Source: Rhizobium etli_C
Lineage (GTDB): Bacteria > Pseudomonadota > Alphaproteobacteria > Rhizobiales > Rhizobiaceae
DNA: 64,000 bases
Assembly: GCF_014198605.1 (NCBI RefSeq)
Contig: NZ_JACIHU010000010.1
Direction: 5' to 3' (one strand)
Under the pieces are notes generated by a model, which saw nothing but the letters and a program-made list of their open reading frames with translations, was not told the DNA's origin and did no database searches. The translations under genes were made by a program, and so were the position numbers. Numbering within the stretch: the first letter of the stretch is position 1; every line of letters begins with the position of its first letter. Of this stretch, positions 44,462 through 52,734 are shown piece after piece.

Positions 44462-45208
44462 ATGGATCGACTCGACGGAAAAGTTGCCATCGTCACAGGC
44501 GCAAGCCGTGGCATTGGCCGCGCCACTGCAAAGCTCTTTGCCGCCGAAGGCGCGAAGGTCGCAGTTCTCTCGCGCACATCGGAAGGCGTCGAACGTGTCG
44601 TCGCTGATATCGCCAAAGCGGGCGGCACGGCACTCGGCGTCGTCTGCGACGTCGGAGAGGCCGACCGGATCACGGCCGCGGTGGAACAGGTTGTAGCCGC
44701 ATATGGCCGCATCGACATTCTCGTGAACAATGCTTTCGATGGTTCCGCGGTCTCGTCTTCGGTCATCGACCTCTCGGTCGAGCAGTTGCAACGAAACTTC
44801 GACACCGGGCCGATCGCCTATCTGCGGTTCATGCAGGCTTGCTATCCTTACCTAAGGGAAAGCGGAGCAGGCCGGATCATCAACTTCGGCTCGATGGCCG
44901 CCACCAGCGGGCTCGCTGGTTATGGTCCGTACAATATGGCCAAGGAGGCAGTACGCGCGCTGACCCGCACGGCGGCACGCGAATGGGGCGCCGACAAGAT
45001 CACCGTGAACAACATCCTGCCGATCGCCGACACCTGGGGTGCCGCCGAAAAGAAGGTTCCTCCGCCAGCGAATGCCCTCGCTCGTTTCGGCTCGCCGGAA
45101 GAAGACATTGCACCGGTCGTCCTATTCCTTGCCAGCAAGGATTCGCAGTTCATCACGGGCTACAGCCTCACTCCTGACGGCGGCGCCATCATCGACAGCG
45201 CTCGGTAA
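44462..45208 (+). CDS. Short-chain dehydrogenase/reductase
   Basis: A 248-residue classical SDR. Cofactor motif TGASRGIGR (residues 11-19), NNA motif in ILVNNAF, catalytic Ser in FGSMAA, and YxxxK in YGPYNMAKEA are all present, and the C-terminus has the usual TGYSLTPDGGAII end. An AAGGAGA ribosome site precedes it. With HxlR and DoxX it forms a small stress- or detoxification-type operon; the substrate is unknown. Confidence 0.93.
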   Translation: MDRLDGKVAIVTGASRGIGRATAKLFAAEGAKVAVLSRTSEGVERVVADIAKAGGTALGVVCDVGEADRITAAVEQVVAAYGRIDILVNNAFDGSAVSSSVIDLSVEQLQRNFDTGPIAYLRFMQACYPYLRESGAGRIINFGSMAATSGLAGYGPYNMAKEAVRALTRTAAREWGADKITVNNILPIADTWGAAEKKVPPPANALARFGSPEEDIAPVVLFLASKDSQFITGYSLTPDGGAIIDSAR

Positions 45209-45221
45209 TGGCTGGTGATCT

Positions 45222-45245
45222 AGGGGCGCAATAGGTTGCGCCCCT
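45222..45245 (+). terminator. Rho-independent terminator after the SDR gene
   Basis: Ten-base perfect arms AGGGGCGCAA and TTGCGCCCCT around TAGG, followed by TTGT, 13 bases after the SDR stop. Confidence 0.85.
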
Positions 45246-45369
45246 TTGTCCGATCGATCGCTTGATCCGGTCTTGCTTTCGCACGAATCACACCATCTGA
45301 TGCACTGCAAGTCAGGGTCGCTGAAGCCAGAACGGTCGGTCGGCGGTCGACATCGATAGTGAGGAACAG

Positions 45370-47022
45370 ATGGATCACGCCAACAGCCCGCAAGTATCGG
45401 CGAATGAACAGCGCGAAACGCGCCGGCTGCAATATCTTCCCTGGGAACGCATCGCGGCGGATCTCGATCATCCCGCTCATCTCGCCCGCAAGGCAGCGCT
45501 TCAGCGAGCGTGCGCCGCCGAGTTGGCCGAGACCTCCTACATCGCCGAAAATGCTGCGATCTTCACCGAGAGCCTGGTGATGGGCGAGCGGTCGTGGATT
45601 GCGGGGCATGCGCTCGTGCGGGGCGATGTGATCCTCGGCGAGGATTGCTCGATCAATCCTTATGCCTGCGTTTCCGGCAAGGTGACGTGCGGCAATGGCG
45701 TGCGGATCGCTTCACATGCATCGATCGTCGGCTTCAATCATGGCTTCGACGATCCCGATCGGCCCATCCATCGCCAGGGCGTCGTCAGCATCGGCATTGT
45801 CATCGGCGACGACGTCTGGATCGGCGCCAATTGCGTGATCCTCGATGGCGTCACGATCGGCAACGGCGCCGTCATTGCCGCCGGGGCGGTGGTCACACAA
45901 GACATTCCTGCGCTTGCGATTGCCGGCGGCGTACCGGCAAAGGTGCTGCGGAGCCGAGGCGCACCGGCAAGGAAATCAAGCGCAGGTGATATCGAGGATC
46001 AATTAGGCAGGCTCGGGCAGAAGGCGAAGGAGCAATGGCCCGATATCCTTTCGCGCTGGAAAACGCCTGAGGCCTATGAATCGCTGGAAGCGGACGGGAT
46101 CAGGCGGCCGGCAGTTCGGCATCTCTGCGACGCCATCGAGATCGCGGCCGGCTTCGGGCATCTGCCGCCCGGGCTCGATCCGTCGCAGACCGTCGAGCGT
46201 CTCCAGGGTCTTCAGGACCGGGAGACGGGTCTTTTTCCGGAAGAGCATTCGCCTGTGCACGGCGGGGCGTTGAGAGAAGATTCGAAAGCGCTCTACAATG
46301 TGCTTTCGGTCGGCTATGCGCTGGAACTGCTCGGCTCCGGGCCACGGCACCCGATCCAGGCGGTTCAGATCGATGCTCAAGAGCTGGAGCAATGGCTGGG
46401 CGGCCTGCCCTGGTCGAGCCGGGCGTGGCACGCCGGCAGCGTCGTCGATGCCATCGGAACCGCTATGTATTTCAACGCCAGATATTTCGGCATCAAAGGG
46501 CCGCGGCAGGAGCTCTTCGAGTGGCTACGCCGTACCGCCAACAGCGTCTCCGGCCTCTGGGGCGAGCCGACGGCGCTGGAGGGATGGCTCCAGCCGGTGA
46601 ATGGATTTTATCGCCTGACGCGCGGCACCTACGCGCAGTTCGGTATGCCGCTTCCGCACCCGCTTGCCGCGATCGAGACGGTTTACCAGAATTACCGTAA
46701 CCACAAGGGTTTCGTTGCCGAGAAATACAATGCCTGCAACCTGCTCGACACGATCCATCCGCTGCTGCTGATCGGGCGGCAAACGGATTACCGCCGGGCC
46801 GATGGCGAGGCGATCGCCCGCAGCCTCATCTCGCGGGCGCTCAACAGATGGCGGGATGGCGAAGGCTTCCCGTTCGCCGACGGCGGCGAAGCGAGCCTGC
46901 AGGGAACGGAAATGTGGCTTTCGGTCATTCATCTGGCGGCCGATTTCCTTGGCCTCGCGGATCAGTTCGCCTTTGTCCCCAAGGGCGTTCATCGAACGGC
47001 GACACCCGGCCTCGGCCTCTGA
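45370..47022 (+). CDS. Hexapeptide-repeat acyltransferase fused to an all-alpha (alpha/alpha toroid-like) domain
   Basis: A 550-residue two-part protein. Residues 55-195 are a left-handed beta-helix acyltransferase of the LacA/NodL type, with many [IV]G-x4 turns, a likely catalytic His124 in VGFNHGFDD, and the usual GGVPAKVLRSRG end. Residues 230-545 are all-helical with repeats such as LQDRETGLFPE, WSSRAWHAGSVVDA and WLQPVNGFYRL, like the alpha/alpha barrels of terpene cyclases and some glycosidases. No catalytic motif of those enzymes is visible. It stands alone between an SDR and a LysR gene. An acetyl or acyl transfer to a sugar is plausible for the first domain; the second may bind or modify the acceptor. 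Confidence 0.85.
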   Translation: MDHANSPQVSANEQRETRRLQYLPWERIAADLDHPAHLARKAALQRACAAELAETSYIAENAAIFTESLVMGERSWIAGHALVRGDVILGEDCSINPYACVSGKVTCGNGVRIASHASIVGFNHGFDDPDRPIHRQGVVSIGIVIGDDVWIGANCVILDGVTIGNGAVIAAGAVVTQDIPALAIAGGVPAKVLRSRGAPARKSSAGDIEDQLGRLGQKAKEQWPDILSRWKTPEAYESLEADGIRRPAVRHLCDAIEIAAGFGHLPPGLDPSQTVERLQGLQDRETGLFPEEHSPVHGGALREDSKALYNVLSVGYALELLGSGPRHPIQAVQIDAQELEQWLGGLPWSSRAWHAGSVVDAIGTAMYFNARYFGIKGPRQELFEWLRRTANSVSGLWGEPTALEGWLQPVNGFYRLTRGTYAQFGMPLPHPLAAIETVYQNYRNHKGFVAEKYNACNLLDTIHPLLLIGRQTDYRRADGEAIARSLISRALNRWRDGEGFPFADGGEASLQGTEMWLSVIHLAADFLGLADQFAFVPKGVHRTATPGLGL

Positions 47023-47910
47023 TCAACCGTGCAGCGATGCCGTCAGCCAGGCGGCGGCGAGATCGCGCGCATGGCTGCGCTTGGCCTTGATCGGCACGAT
47101 CACATTGTAGCGGCCTTCGGCGGCAAGCTCGGTTTGCGAGGCCGGCACCAGGGTTCCGTCCTCCAGAAAGGTGCCGATCAGCATGCGCCATCCAAGGGCG
47201 ATGCCCTGCCCGGCACGCGCGGCCGCGATGCTTTCGGTGTAATGGTTGAAGCGAAGCGATGGCTTGATCTCGATATTGCCACCGGTCAGCGACACCCATT
47301 GCGCCCAGCCGTACCAGGAGCGATCGAGCACCTCCGTTTCGATGAATTCGTCGGCGGAGCCGAGCGGGCCATTTCCCCGGCGCCGGAGATGGTCGGGAGA
47401 GCAGACCGGGCAGACGACGTCGCCGCGCGAGGCAATGACCGTTCCATCGCTGAAGGGCGGCACGCCGTATCGGATCGCCACGTCGATCTCCCCGTCATCC
47501 AGACTGATCGGGTTATCCTGGGATATGACCCGTACCAGAATACCGGGATTGGCCCGGCGGAATTCGGCAAGCCGCGGCAGCAGCCAGAAAGAAGAGAAGG
47601 CGACGGTCGCGCCGATCGTCACAACGTCCTGGCTGCGCGACTGGATCGCCTCCACACTCTCGGCGATATCGGCGAAACTCTTCGCCAGCGTCGCGCCGAG
47701 GCTGACGCAGGCCGGCGTCGGTTCGATCGCCCGGTGCTTGCGCAGGAACAGCGGCTGGCCGAGTTCCTCTTCCAGGGCGGCGATCTGCCGGCTGACGGCC
47801 GCCTGAGTGACGCCGAGCTCCGTCGCTGCCAGCGTGAAACTTTTCCTGCGCAGCACCGCTTCCAGTGTCACCAGCGCCGTCAGCGACGGCAGCCGTCTTC
47901 GAAACTGCAT
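47023..47910 (-). CDS. LysR-family transcriptional regulator
   Basis: A 295-residue LTTR with N-terminal helix-turn-helix (TLAATELGVTQAAVSRQIAALEEELGQPLF, residues 27-56) and a periplasmic-binding-like effector domain. It resembles the GcvA branch (LVTLEAVLRRKSFT; SVCSPDHLRR-type middle). It diverges from the Rieske oxygenase operon across a 110-base gap that holds a T-N11-A palindrome, so it is the probable activator of that operon. Confidence 0.93.
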   Translation of the reverse strand: MQFRRRLPSLTALVTLEAVLRRKSFTLAATELGVTQAAVSRQIAALEEELGQPLFLRKHRAIEPTPACVSLGATLAKSFADIAESVEAIQSRSQDVVTIGATVAFSSFWLLPRLAEFRRANPGILVRVISQDNPISLDDGEIDVAIRYGVPPFSDGTVIASRGDVVCPVCSPDHLRRRGNGPLGSADEFIETEVLDRSWYGWAQWVSLTGGNIEIKPSLRFNHYTESIAAARAGQGIALGWRMLIGTFLEDGTLVPASQTELAAEGRYNVIVPIKAKRSHARDLAAAWLTASLHG

Positions 47911-47923
47911 CTCGAAATCCTCT

Positions 47924-47946
47924 TCACATGAGAAAATATTATGTGA
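47924..47946. promoter_or_regulatory. LysR-type operator (T-N11-A)
   Basis: TCACAT, 11 bases, ATGTGA: a perfect inverted repeat of the LysR-box form, between the LysR gene and the oxygenase gene. A further CTCACATA half-site lies at about 48003-48010, close to the oxygenase start, as expected for an activation site. Confidence 0.65.
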
Positions 47947-48020
47947 GCGTGATTTTTTATGCCGTTGAAAGCCAAGCGCTGCAAGCGCAATCTAGGGAAA
48001 CTCTCACATAAGGGGTTCTC

Positions 48021-49274
48021 ATGCTAAACAGGCTTCCTACTTCCATTTCGGCGCTTCTAGACTCCCGCGCGGACGGCCATTCGCTGCCGGCCGGCCTCTA
48101 CATCCGCGAAGACGTGTTCGAAGCGGATATCGATGTCTTCTTCCACAAGCACTGGATCTGTGTCGGCCTCGACTGCGATGTTCCGGAGCCCGGTGACGCC
48201 ACCGTCGTCGACATCGGCAAGACGAGCCTGATCCTCCTGCGCGACGACGACGGCGAAATCCGCGTGCTGCACAATGTTTGCCGCCATCGCGGCTCCCGTC
48301 TTCTCAACCCGGGCAAGACGCTCGTTTCGAAGCTCGTCTGTCCCTATCACACCTGGACCTATGAGCTGACGGGCGAGCTCAGCTATGCCCCGCACATGGG
48401 CAAGGATTTCGACAAGGACTGTCACGGTCTGAAGCCCGTTACCTTCAAGTCGATCGGCGGCTTGATCTACGTCTGCCTGTCCGACAATCCGCCGGAGGAC
48501 ATTGCCGGCCTCGAACAGGCGATGGTCGAGCGCCTCGCGCCCTACGACATCCGCAATGCCAAGATCGCCCACGAGACCGACGTCATCGAGGACGGCAACT
48601 GGAAGCTGACGATGGAGAACAATCGCGAGTGCTATCATTGCTCCGCGAACCATCCCGAGCTCTGCGTCTCCTTCGTCGATCTCGATTTCGGCTTCGATCC
48701 CGAAACGCTGAGCCCCGAAGACCGCGAACAGGCCGAGGAGCATTTCCGGCTCTACGAGGAACGCACCCAGGCATGGGAAGCCGATGGCTTCCCATCCGCC
48801 GCAATCGAGCAGCTCGCCGACTGCGCCACGAACTTCCGCACGCAGCGGCTGATCATCGCTGGCGCCGGCGAATCCCAGACGCATGACGCCACCGCCGCCT
48901 CTTCCAAGCTCCTCGGGCAGATGACCCGCAAGGATCTCGGCGACACGCATCTCTGGGGCCATAATAGCTGGAACCATTTCATGGGCGACCATGCCGTCGT
49001 CGCAACCGTCATCCCGCTTTCGGCCGGCAAGACGCTGGTCCGCACCAAGTGGCTGGTCCACAAGGACGCCGTCGAAGGGGTCGATTACGACCTCGACAAG
49101 CTGACGGATGTCTGGATCGCAACGACGGATCAGGACGCAGACCTCGTCACCCGCTCCCATGCCGGCGCTCTCGATCCCGCTTATCAGCCGGGGCCCTATT
49201 CCCGCTTCTCCGAGACGAACCTCGACAAGTTCGCCACCTGGTACATCGACCGGATGCGCGCTCATGGATACTAG
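48021..49274 (+). CDS. Rieske non-heme iron oxygenase alpha subunit, betaine demethylase-like (GbcA/Stc2 type)
   Basis: A 417-residue ring-hydroxylating-type oxygenase. The Rieske cluster ligands are Cys87-x-His89 and Cys107-x2-His110 (CRHRGS; CPYHTW). The mononuclear iron histidines are His206 and His211 in NNRECYHCSANH. The C-terminal segment WLVHKDAVEGVDYDLDKLTDVW is typical of the GbcA (glycine betaine), Stc2 (proline betaine) and related demethylase branch. It would oxidise an N-methyl group and release formaldehyde. The reductase gene overlaps its end, and a betaine importer and formaldehyde-oxidation genes lie nearby. The exact betaine is not known. Confidence 0.92.
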   Translation: MLNRLPTSISALLDSRADGHSLPAGLYIREDVFEADIDVFFHKHWICVGLDCDVPEPGDATVVDIGKTSLILLRDDDGEIRVLHNVCRHRGSRLLNPGKTLVSKLVCPYHTWTYELTGELSYAPHMGKDFDKDCHGLKPVTFKSIGGLIYVCLSDNPPEDIAGLEQAMVERLAPYDIRNAKIAHETDVIEDGNWKLTMENNRECYHCSANHPELCVSFVDLDFGFDPETLSPEDREQAEEHFRLYEERTQAWEADGFPSAAIEQLADCATNFRTQRLIIAGAGESQTHDATAASSKLLGQMTRKDLGDTHLWGHNSWNHFMGDHAVVATVIPLSAGKTLVRTKWLVHKDAVEGVDYDLDKLTDVWIATTDQDADLVTRSHAGALDPAYQPGPYSRFSETNLDKFATWYIDRMRAHGY

Positions 49275-50355
49275 GAACCCGCAAGCGCCGCTCGCAAAGG
49301 CAGCCCGTCACGACGTCTGGAATCCCGAGGAAGACGATGCGCTCGTCTGCCTCGACGTCCAGCAGGAAACTCATGACGTCAAGACCTTCACCTTCGCCTC
49401 CCCTCACGGGAAGCGGTTCGCCTTCAAGGCCGGCCAATATTTCCTGTTCGACCTGGAGCACAATGAAGAGGCTGAAAGCCGCTGCTACAGCATCTCCTCT
49501 TCGCCGCATCGCACGAACGCCTTCTCGGTAACGGTGAAGCGCGTTCCGGGCGGCAAGATCTCCAACTGGCTTCACGACACGCTGGTGCCGGGAGCGTCGG
49601 TCAAGGCGAACGGCCCGCTCGGCCATTTCGTCCGGTCCGAGGCGGCAAAGCCGAAGCTTCTGCTGCTCTCCGGCGGTTCGGGGATCACGCCGGTCATGTC
49701 CATTCTGCGTGAACTCGCCGACAGCTGCGAGCCTGCCGACGTCATCTTCATGCATGCGGCGCGCACGCCGCTCGATCTGATCTTTCGCGACGAACTCGCC
49801 TGCATCGCCCGCAAGCTGAAAGGGCTGCGGCTGCATTTTCTGCCGGAAACGGTTGCGGGCGAACCCTCCTGGTCCGGCCTCACCGGCCGCATTTCGGCGG
49901 ATTACTTCAGACTGGCGGTTCCCGATATTGCCGATCGCACGGTGATGTGCTGCGGCCCCGCCCCCTTCATGGCGGCGGCGCGCGGCATTGCCGCCGAACT
50001 CGGCGTTCCCGCCCCCCATTATCTCGAAGAAAGTTTCGACGCTGCCGTCATCGACGAGCCTGAAATCCCCGCGATCCAGGAAGCGGCCGCCAGGGTCTTT
50101 CAGGTCACCTTCTCCAAGCAGGCCCGGAGCATCGAGGTCACAGGCGACCAGAGCGTGCTCTCCTGCGCGAAGAAGGCGGGCGTCAGGATACCATCCTCCT
50201 GCGCCAACGGGGTCTGCGGCACCTGCAAGTCGAAGCTCACCTCAGGCGCGGTCGACATGAACCACAATGGCGGCATCCGCCAGAGGGAAATCGACGCCGG
50301 CTTCTTCCTGCCCTGCTGCTCGAAGCCGCTCAGCGATCTCGTCATCGAACGCTGA
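49264..50355 (+). CDS. Oxygenase reductase (FAD, NAD, 2Fe-2S)
   Basis: A 363-residue hybrid flavodoxin-reductase-type protein. The start at 49264 overlaps the oxygenase gene by 11 bases. FAD-binding RCYSISSSP, the NAD-binding GGSGITPVMSIL and CCGPAPFM, and a C-terminal plant-type 2Fe-2S site (SSCANGVCGTCKSKL, fourth Cys in FLPCCSKP) appear in the order found in GbcB, Stc3/4 and CntB partners. It transfers electrons from NAD(P)H to the Rieske centre of the preceding protein. Confidence 0.92.
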   Translation: MDTRNPQAPLAKAARHDVWNPEEDDALVCLDVQQETHDVKTFTFASPHGKRFAFKAGQYFLFDLEHNEEAESRCYSISSSPHRTNAFSVTVKRVPGGKISNWLHDTLVPGASVKANGPLGHFVRSEAAKPKLLLLSGGSGITPVMSILRELADSCEPADVIFMHAARTPLDLIFRDELACIARKLKGLRLHFLPETVAGEPSWSGLTGRISADYFRLAVPDIADRTVMCCGPAPFMAAARGIAAELGVPAPHYLEESFDAAVIDEPEIPAIQEAAARVFQVTFSKQARSIEVTGDQSVLSCAKKAGVRIPSSCANGVCGTCKSKLTSGAVDMNHNGGIRQREIDAGFFLPCCSKPLSDLVIER

Positions 50356-50394
50356 GCGACACCGCATCAATCACCGACAACAGGGATCACCCGG

Positions 50395-51675
50395 ATGCTG
50401 CGAGACGAAACCGATTCCGTCGAGCTGACCGGCTCGGCCGTCTTCAAGGACGAGCGGAAGCAGGCCTACCTCAACCCCGATGGCGCGGACCGGCCGCTCA
50501 TCAGTCCGGTGCCGGCCGCGACCCTCGACCGCGCGCGCCGCTACCGGCTGGAGCGGCTGCGCATGAAGATGCGCGAATGGGATTGCGGAGCCCTGCTGCT
50601 CTATGATCCCGTCAACATCCGCTATGCCTTCGACTCGTCGAATATGAGCATCTGGACGATGCATAATCCGTCGCGCTACGCGCTGATCCTGGCCGACGGC
50701 CCGGCCATAATGTTCGAATTCGAAGGCGCCGAGCACGTCAATGACGGGCTCCCTGGCATCGATGAGATCCGGCCGTCGAAATCCTGGATCTTCTTCACGG
50801 CAGGCAATCTCGTGGAACCGCGTCTGAAGGCCTGGGCGGACGAGATCGCCGACATCGTCAAGGGCAACGGCGGCAACAGGCGCATTGCGGTGGACCGGCT
50901 CGAACCGGCAGGCGCCTTCGAACTGACGGAACGCGGCTTTACGCTGCTCGACGGCCAGGAACTCGCCGAACGGGCGCGGTCGATCAAGAGCGCCGAGGAA
51001 ATCGAGCTGATGCGCTGGACGATCCGTGTCTGCGAAGCGGGCATGGCGCGCATGTACGAGGTTTCCGAGCCGGGCCGCACCGAACGGGAAATCTGGGCCG
51101 AACTGCACTTCGAAAATGCCCGCAGCGGCGGCGAATGGCTGGAGACCAAGCTCCTGACCGCGGGCGCCAGAACCAATCCCTGGTATCAGGAATGTTCTGA
51201 TTACGTCATCAAACGCGGTGAGATGATCGCCTTCGACACCGACATGATCGGCCCCTACGGCTATTGCGCCGACCTCTCGCGCTCATGGACCTGTGGGCAT
51301 GTCGCGATGAACGCCAAGCAGAAGGAAATTTACGCCGCGGCCAGGGATCAGATCGAGCACAATCTTTCCATCATCAGGCCCGGCATGACGTTCCGGGAGT
51401 TCAACGAACTGTCGTGGGGGATCCCGGAAAAATACCAGCCCTATCGCTACACGCTTGCCCTGCACGGCACCGGCATGGCGGATGAATGGCCGGGCGTGCT
51501 GCTGCATCCGGATTTCGATCCTGATTTCAGCGGCATCATCGAGGAGAACATGGTGCTCAACGTCGAAAGCCTGATCGCCGAAGCCGGCTCGGAAAGCATC
51601 AAACTGGAAACCCAGGCCCTGATCACCTCAAAGGGAGCCGAGCGACTGGACAGCTTTCCCTGGGAGGAGGTCTGA
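50395..51675 (+). CDS. M24-family protein with DddP-like ligand pattern
   Basis: A 426-residue creatinase-fold protein, third gene of the oxygenase operon. The metal site begins with Asp281-Thr-Asp283 and Asp293 (FDTDMIGPYGYCADLSRSW), then Tyr352 and His357 (YTLALHGTG), Asp363 (MADEWP), Glu391 (NVESL) and Glu405. Canonical M24 peptidases have one Asp where this has the DTD pair. The spacing DTD-x9-D, then 59, 64 and 70 residues on to Tyr, His and Asp, agrees with what I remember of the DMSP lyase DddP. In a betaine-type locus a C-S or C-N cleaving enzyme acting on an onium osmolyte is thinkable. Peptidase activity cannot be excluded. Confidence 0.85.
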   Translation: MLRDETDSVELTGSAVFKDERKQAYLNPDGADRPLISPVPAATLDRARRYRLERLRMKMREWDCGALLLYDPVNIRYAFDSSNMSIWTMHNPSRYALILADGPAIMFEFEGAEHVNDGLPGIDEIRPSKSWIFFTAGNLVEPRLKAWADEIADIVKGNGGNRRIAVDRLEPAGAFELTERGFTLLDGQELAERARSIKSAEEIELMRWTIRVCEAGMARMYEVSEPGRTEREIWAELHFENARSGGEWLETKLLTAGARTNPWYQECSDYVIKRGEMIAFDTDMIGPYGYCADLSRSWTCGHVAMNAKQKEIYAAARDQIEHNLSIIRPGMTFREFNELSWGIPEKYQPYRYTLALHGTGMADEWPGVLLHPDFDPDFSGIIEENMVLNVESLIAEAGSESIKLETQALITSKGAERLDSFPWEEV

Positions 51676-51695
51676 GACATCGGTGCCGAACCGCT

Positions 51696-52709
51696 TCAGT
51701 GCGCTCTCAAGGTCGCCGCGCGATGCTGCGAGGGCGTCTGCCCGAATGTGCGCTTGAACGTTCTGGTGAACTGCGAGGCGTTTTCAAAGCCGACGTCCAG
51801 CGCGATCTCGATCAGCGGCGCCTTCGATTGGGCGAGGATCGATTTTGCCCGTTCCATGCGAACGCGGTTGTAGGCCTTGGCAGGCGACATCCCCGTCTTT
51901 TCGATGAAGATCCGCTCCAGCTGCCGCCTTGAGAGCCCGACCATGGCGGCAAGCTTCTCGATCGGCATGCTGCCGTCGACGAACTGCTCCATGGTGATCA
52001 TCGCCGCCTTGACGCGGGCGTCGTCATAGTCGTCATAGAGCGGACGCCGCGGCTGAACATCCGATGGCGTCCGGGCCTTCTCGATCTGAAGCACTTCAAG
52101 CGCGTTTCGTTCGGCATCGCGGCTGATGTATTTTCTCACCAGCAATGCCGCCATGTCGGCAGCGCTGCTGCCCCCGGCGCAGGATCCGCGCTGCCGATCG
52201 AGATTGAAGAGTCGGTCGGAGCGGACGGCAAGCTCCGGAAAGCGCTCCCGAAACTCCTTGTAATGCAGCCAGCTGACGCAGGATTCGTGCCGTTTCATCA
52301 GGCCCGCCGCCGCCAGGATGAACGAACCGGTGCACACGCCGATCAGCGGCACTTTCTTCGCATCGGCCTGCCGCAGGAAGGTGATTGTCTGCTGGTCGAC
52401 CGGATTTTCGACTGTCAGCAGGCCGCCGACGACGACGATATAATCGAACCTCGAGGGATCGACGAAATCCGAGGTCGGCGCCACCTGGACGCCGCAGCTG
52501 GAGGTGATCAGATGCCGCGTGCTGCCGATCACCTGCCAGTCGGCAAGCACCCTTCCGGAACGATCCTGTTCGTCGCTGGCAAGCCTGAGCGTATCCACGA
52601 ACAAGGCGAAGGCCGACAGCGTGAAGGACCGCGACAGGACGAACCCCACCTTCAATCGGGCCGGCTGCTTTGCGCCATCGTCTACAAATCGATGCTGCTC
52701 AGATCGCAT
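51696..52709 (-). CDS. GlxA/GbdR-like AraC-family regulator
   Basis: A 337-residue regulator with an N-terminal DJ-1/PfpI-like sensor domain (elbow IGVCTGSFILAAAG) and a C-terminal AraC helix-turn-helix pair (GLSRRQLERIFIEKTG; IEIALDVGFENASQFTRTF). This architecture is that of GbdR, CdhR and related regulators of glycine betaine, carnitine and arginine use. The start at 52709 has AGGAG six bases upstream; an ATG two codons earlier abuts that site. It is the last gene of the leftward betaine operon. Confidence 0.92.
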   Translation of the reverse strand: MRSEQHRFVDDGAKQPARLKVGFVLSRSFTLSAFALFVDTLRLASDEQDRSGRVLADWQVIGSTRHLITSSCGVQVAPTSDFVDPSRFDYIVVVGGLLTVENPVDQQTITFLRQADAKKVPLIGVCTGSFILAAAGLMKRHESCVSWLHYKEFRERFPELAVRSDRLFNLDRQRGSCAGGSSAADMAALLVRKYISRDAERNALEVLQIEKARTPSDVQPRRPLYDDYDDARVKAAMITMEQFVDGSMPIEKLAAMVGLSRRQLERIFIEKTGMSPAKAYNRVRMERAKSILAQSKAPLIEIALDVGFENASQFTRTFKRTFGQTPSQHRAATLRAH

Positions 52710-52734
52710 GTTCATCTCCTGCCCCTTCGAACGC

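Noticed and set aside
48057..49265. 402-codon frame opposite the Rieske oxygenase gene
   Set aside because: Antisense shadow; no motif or ribosome site, and the plus-strand protein has all Rieske ligands.
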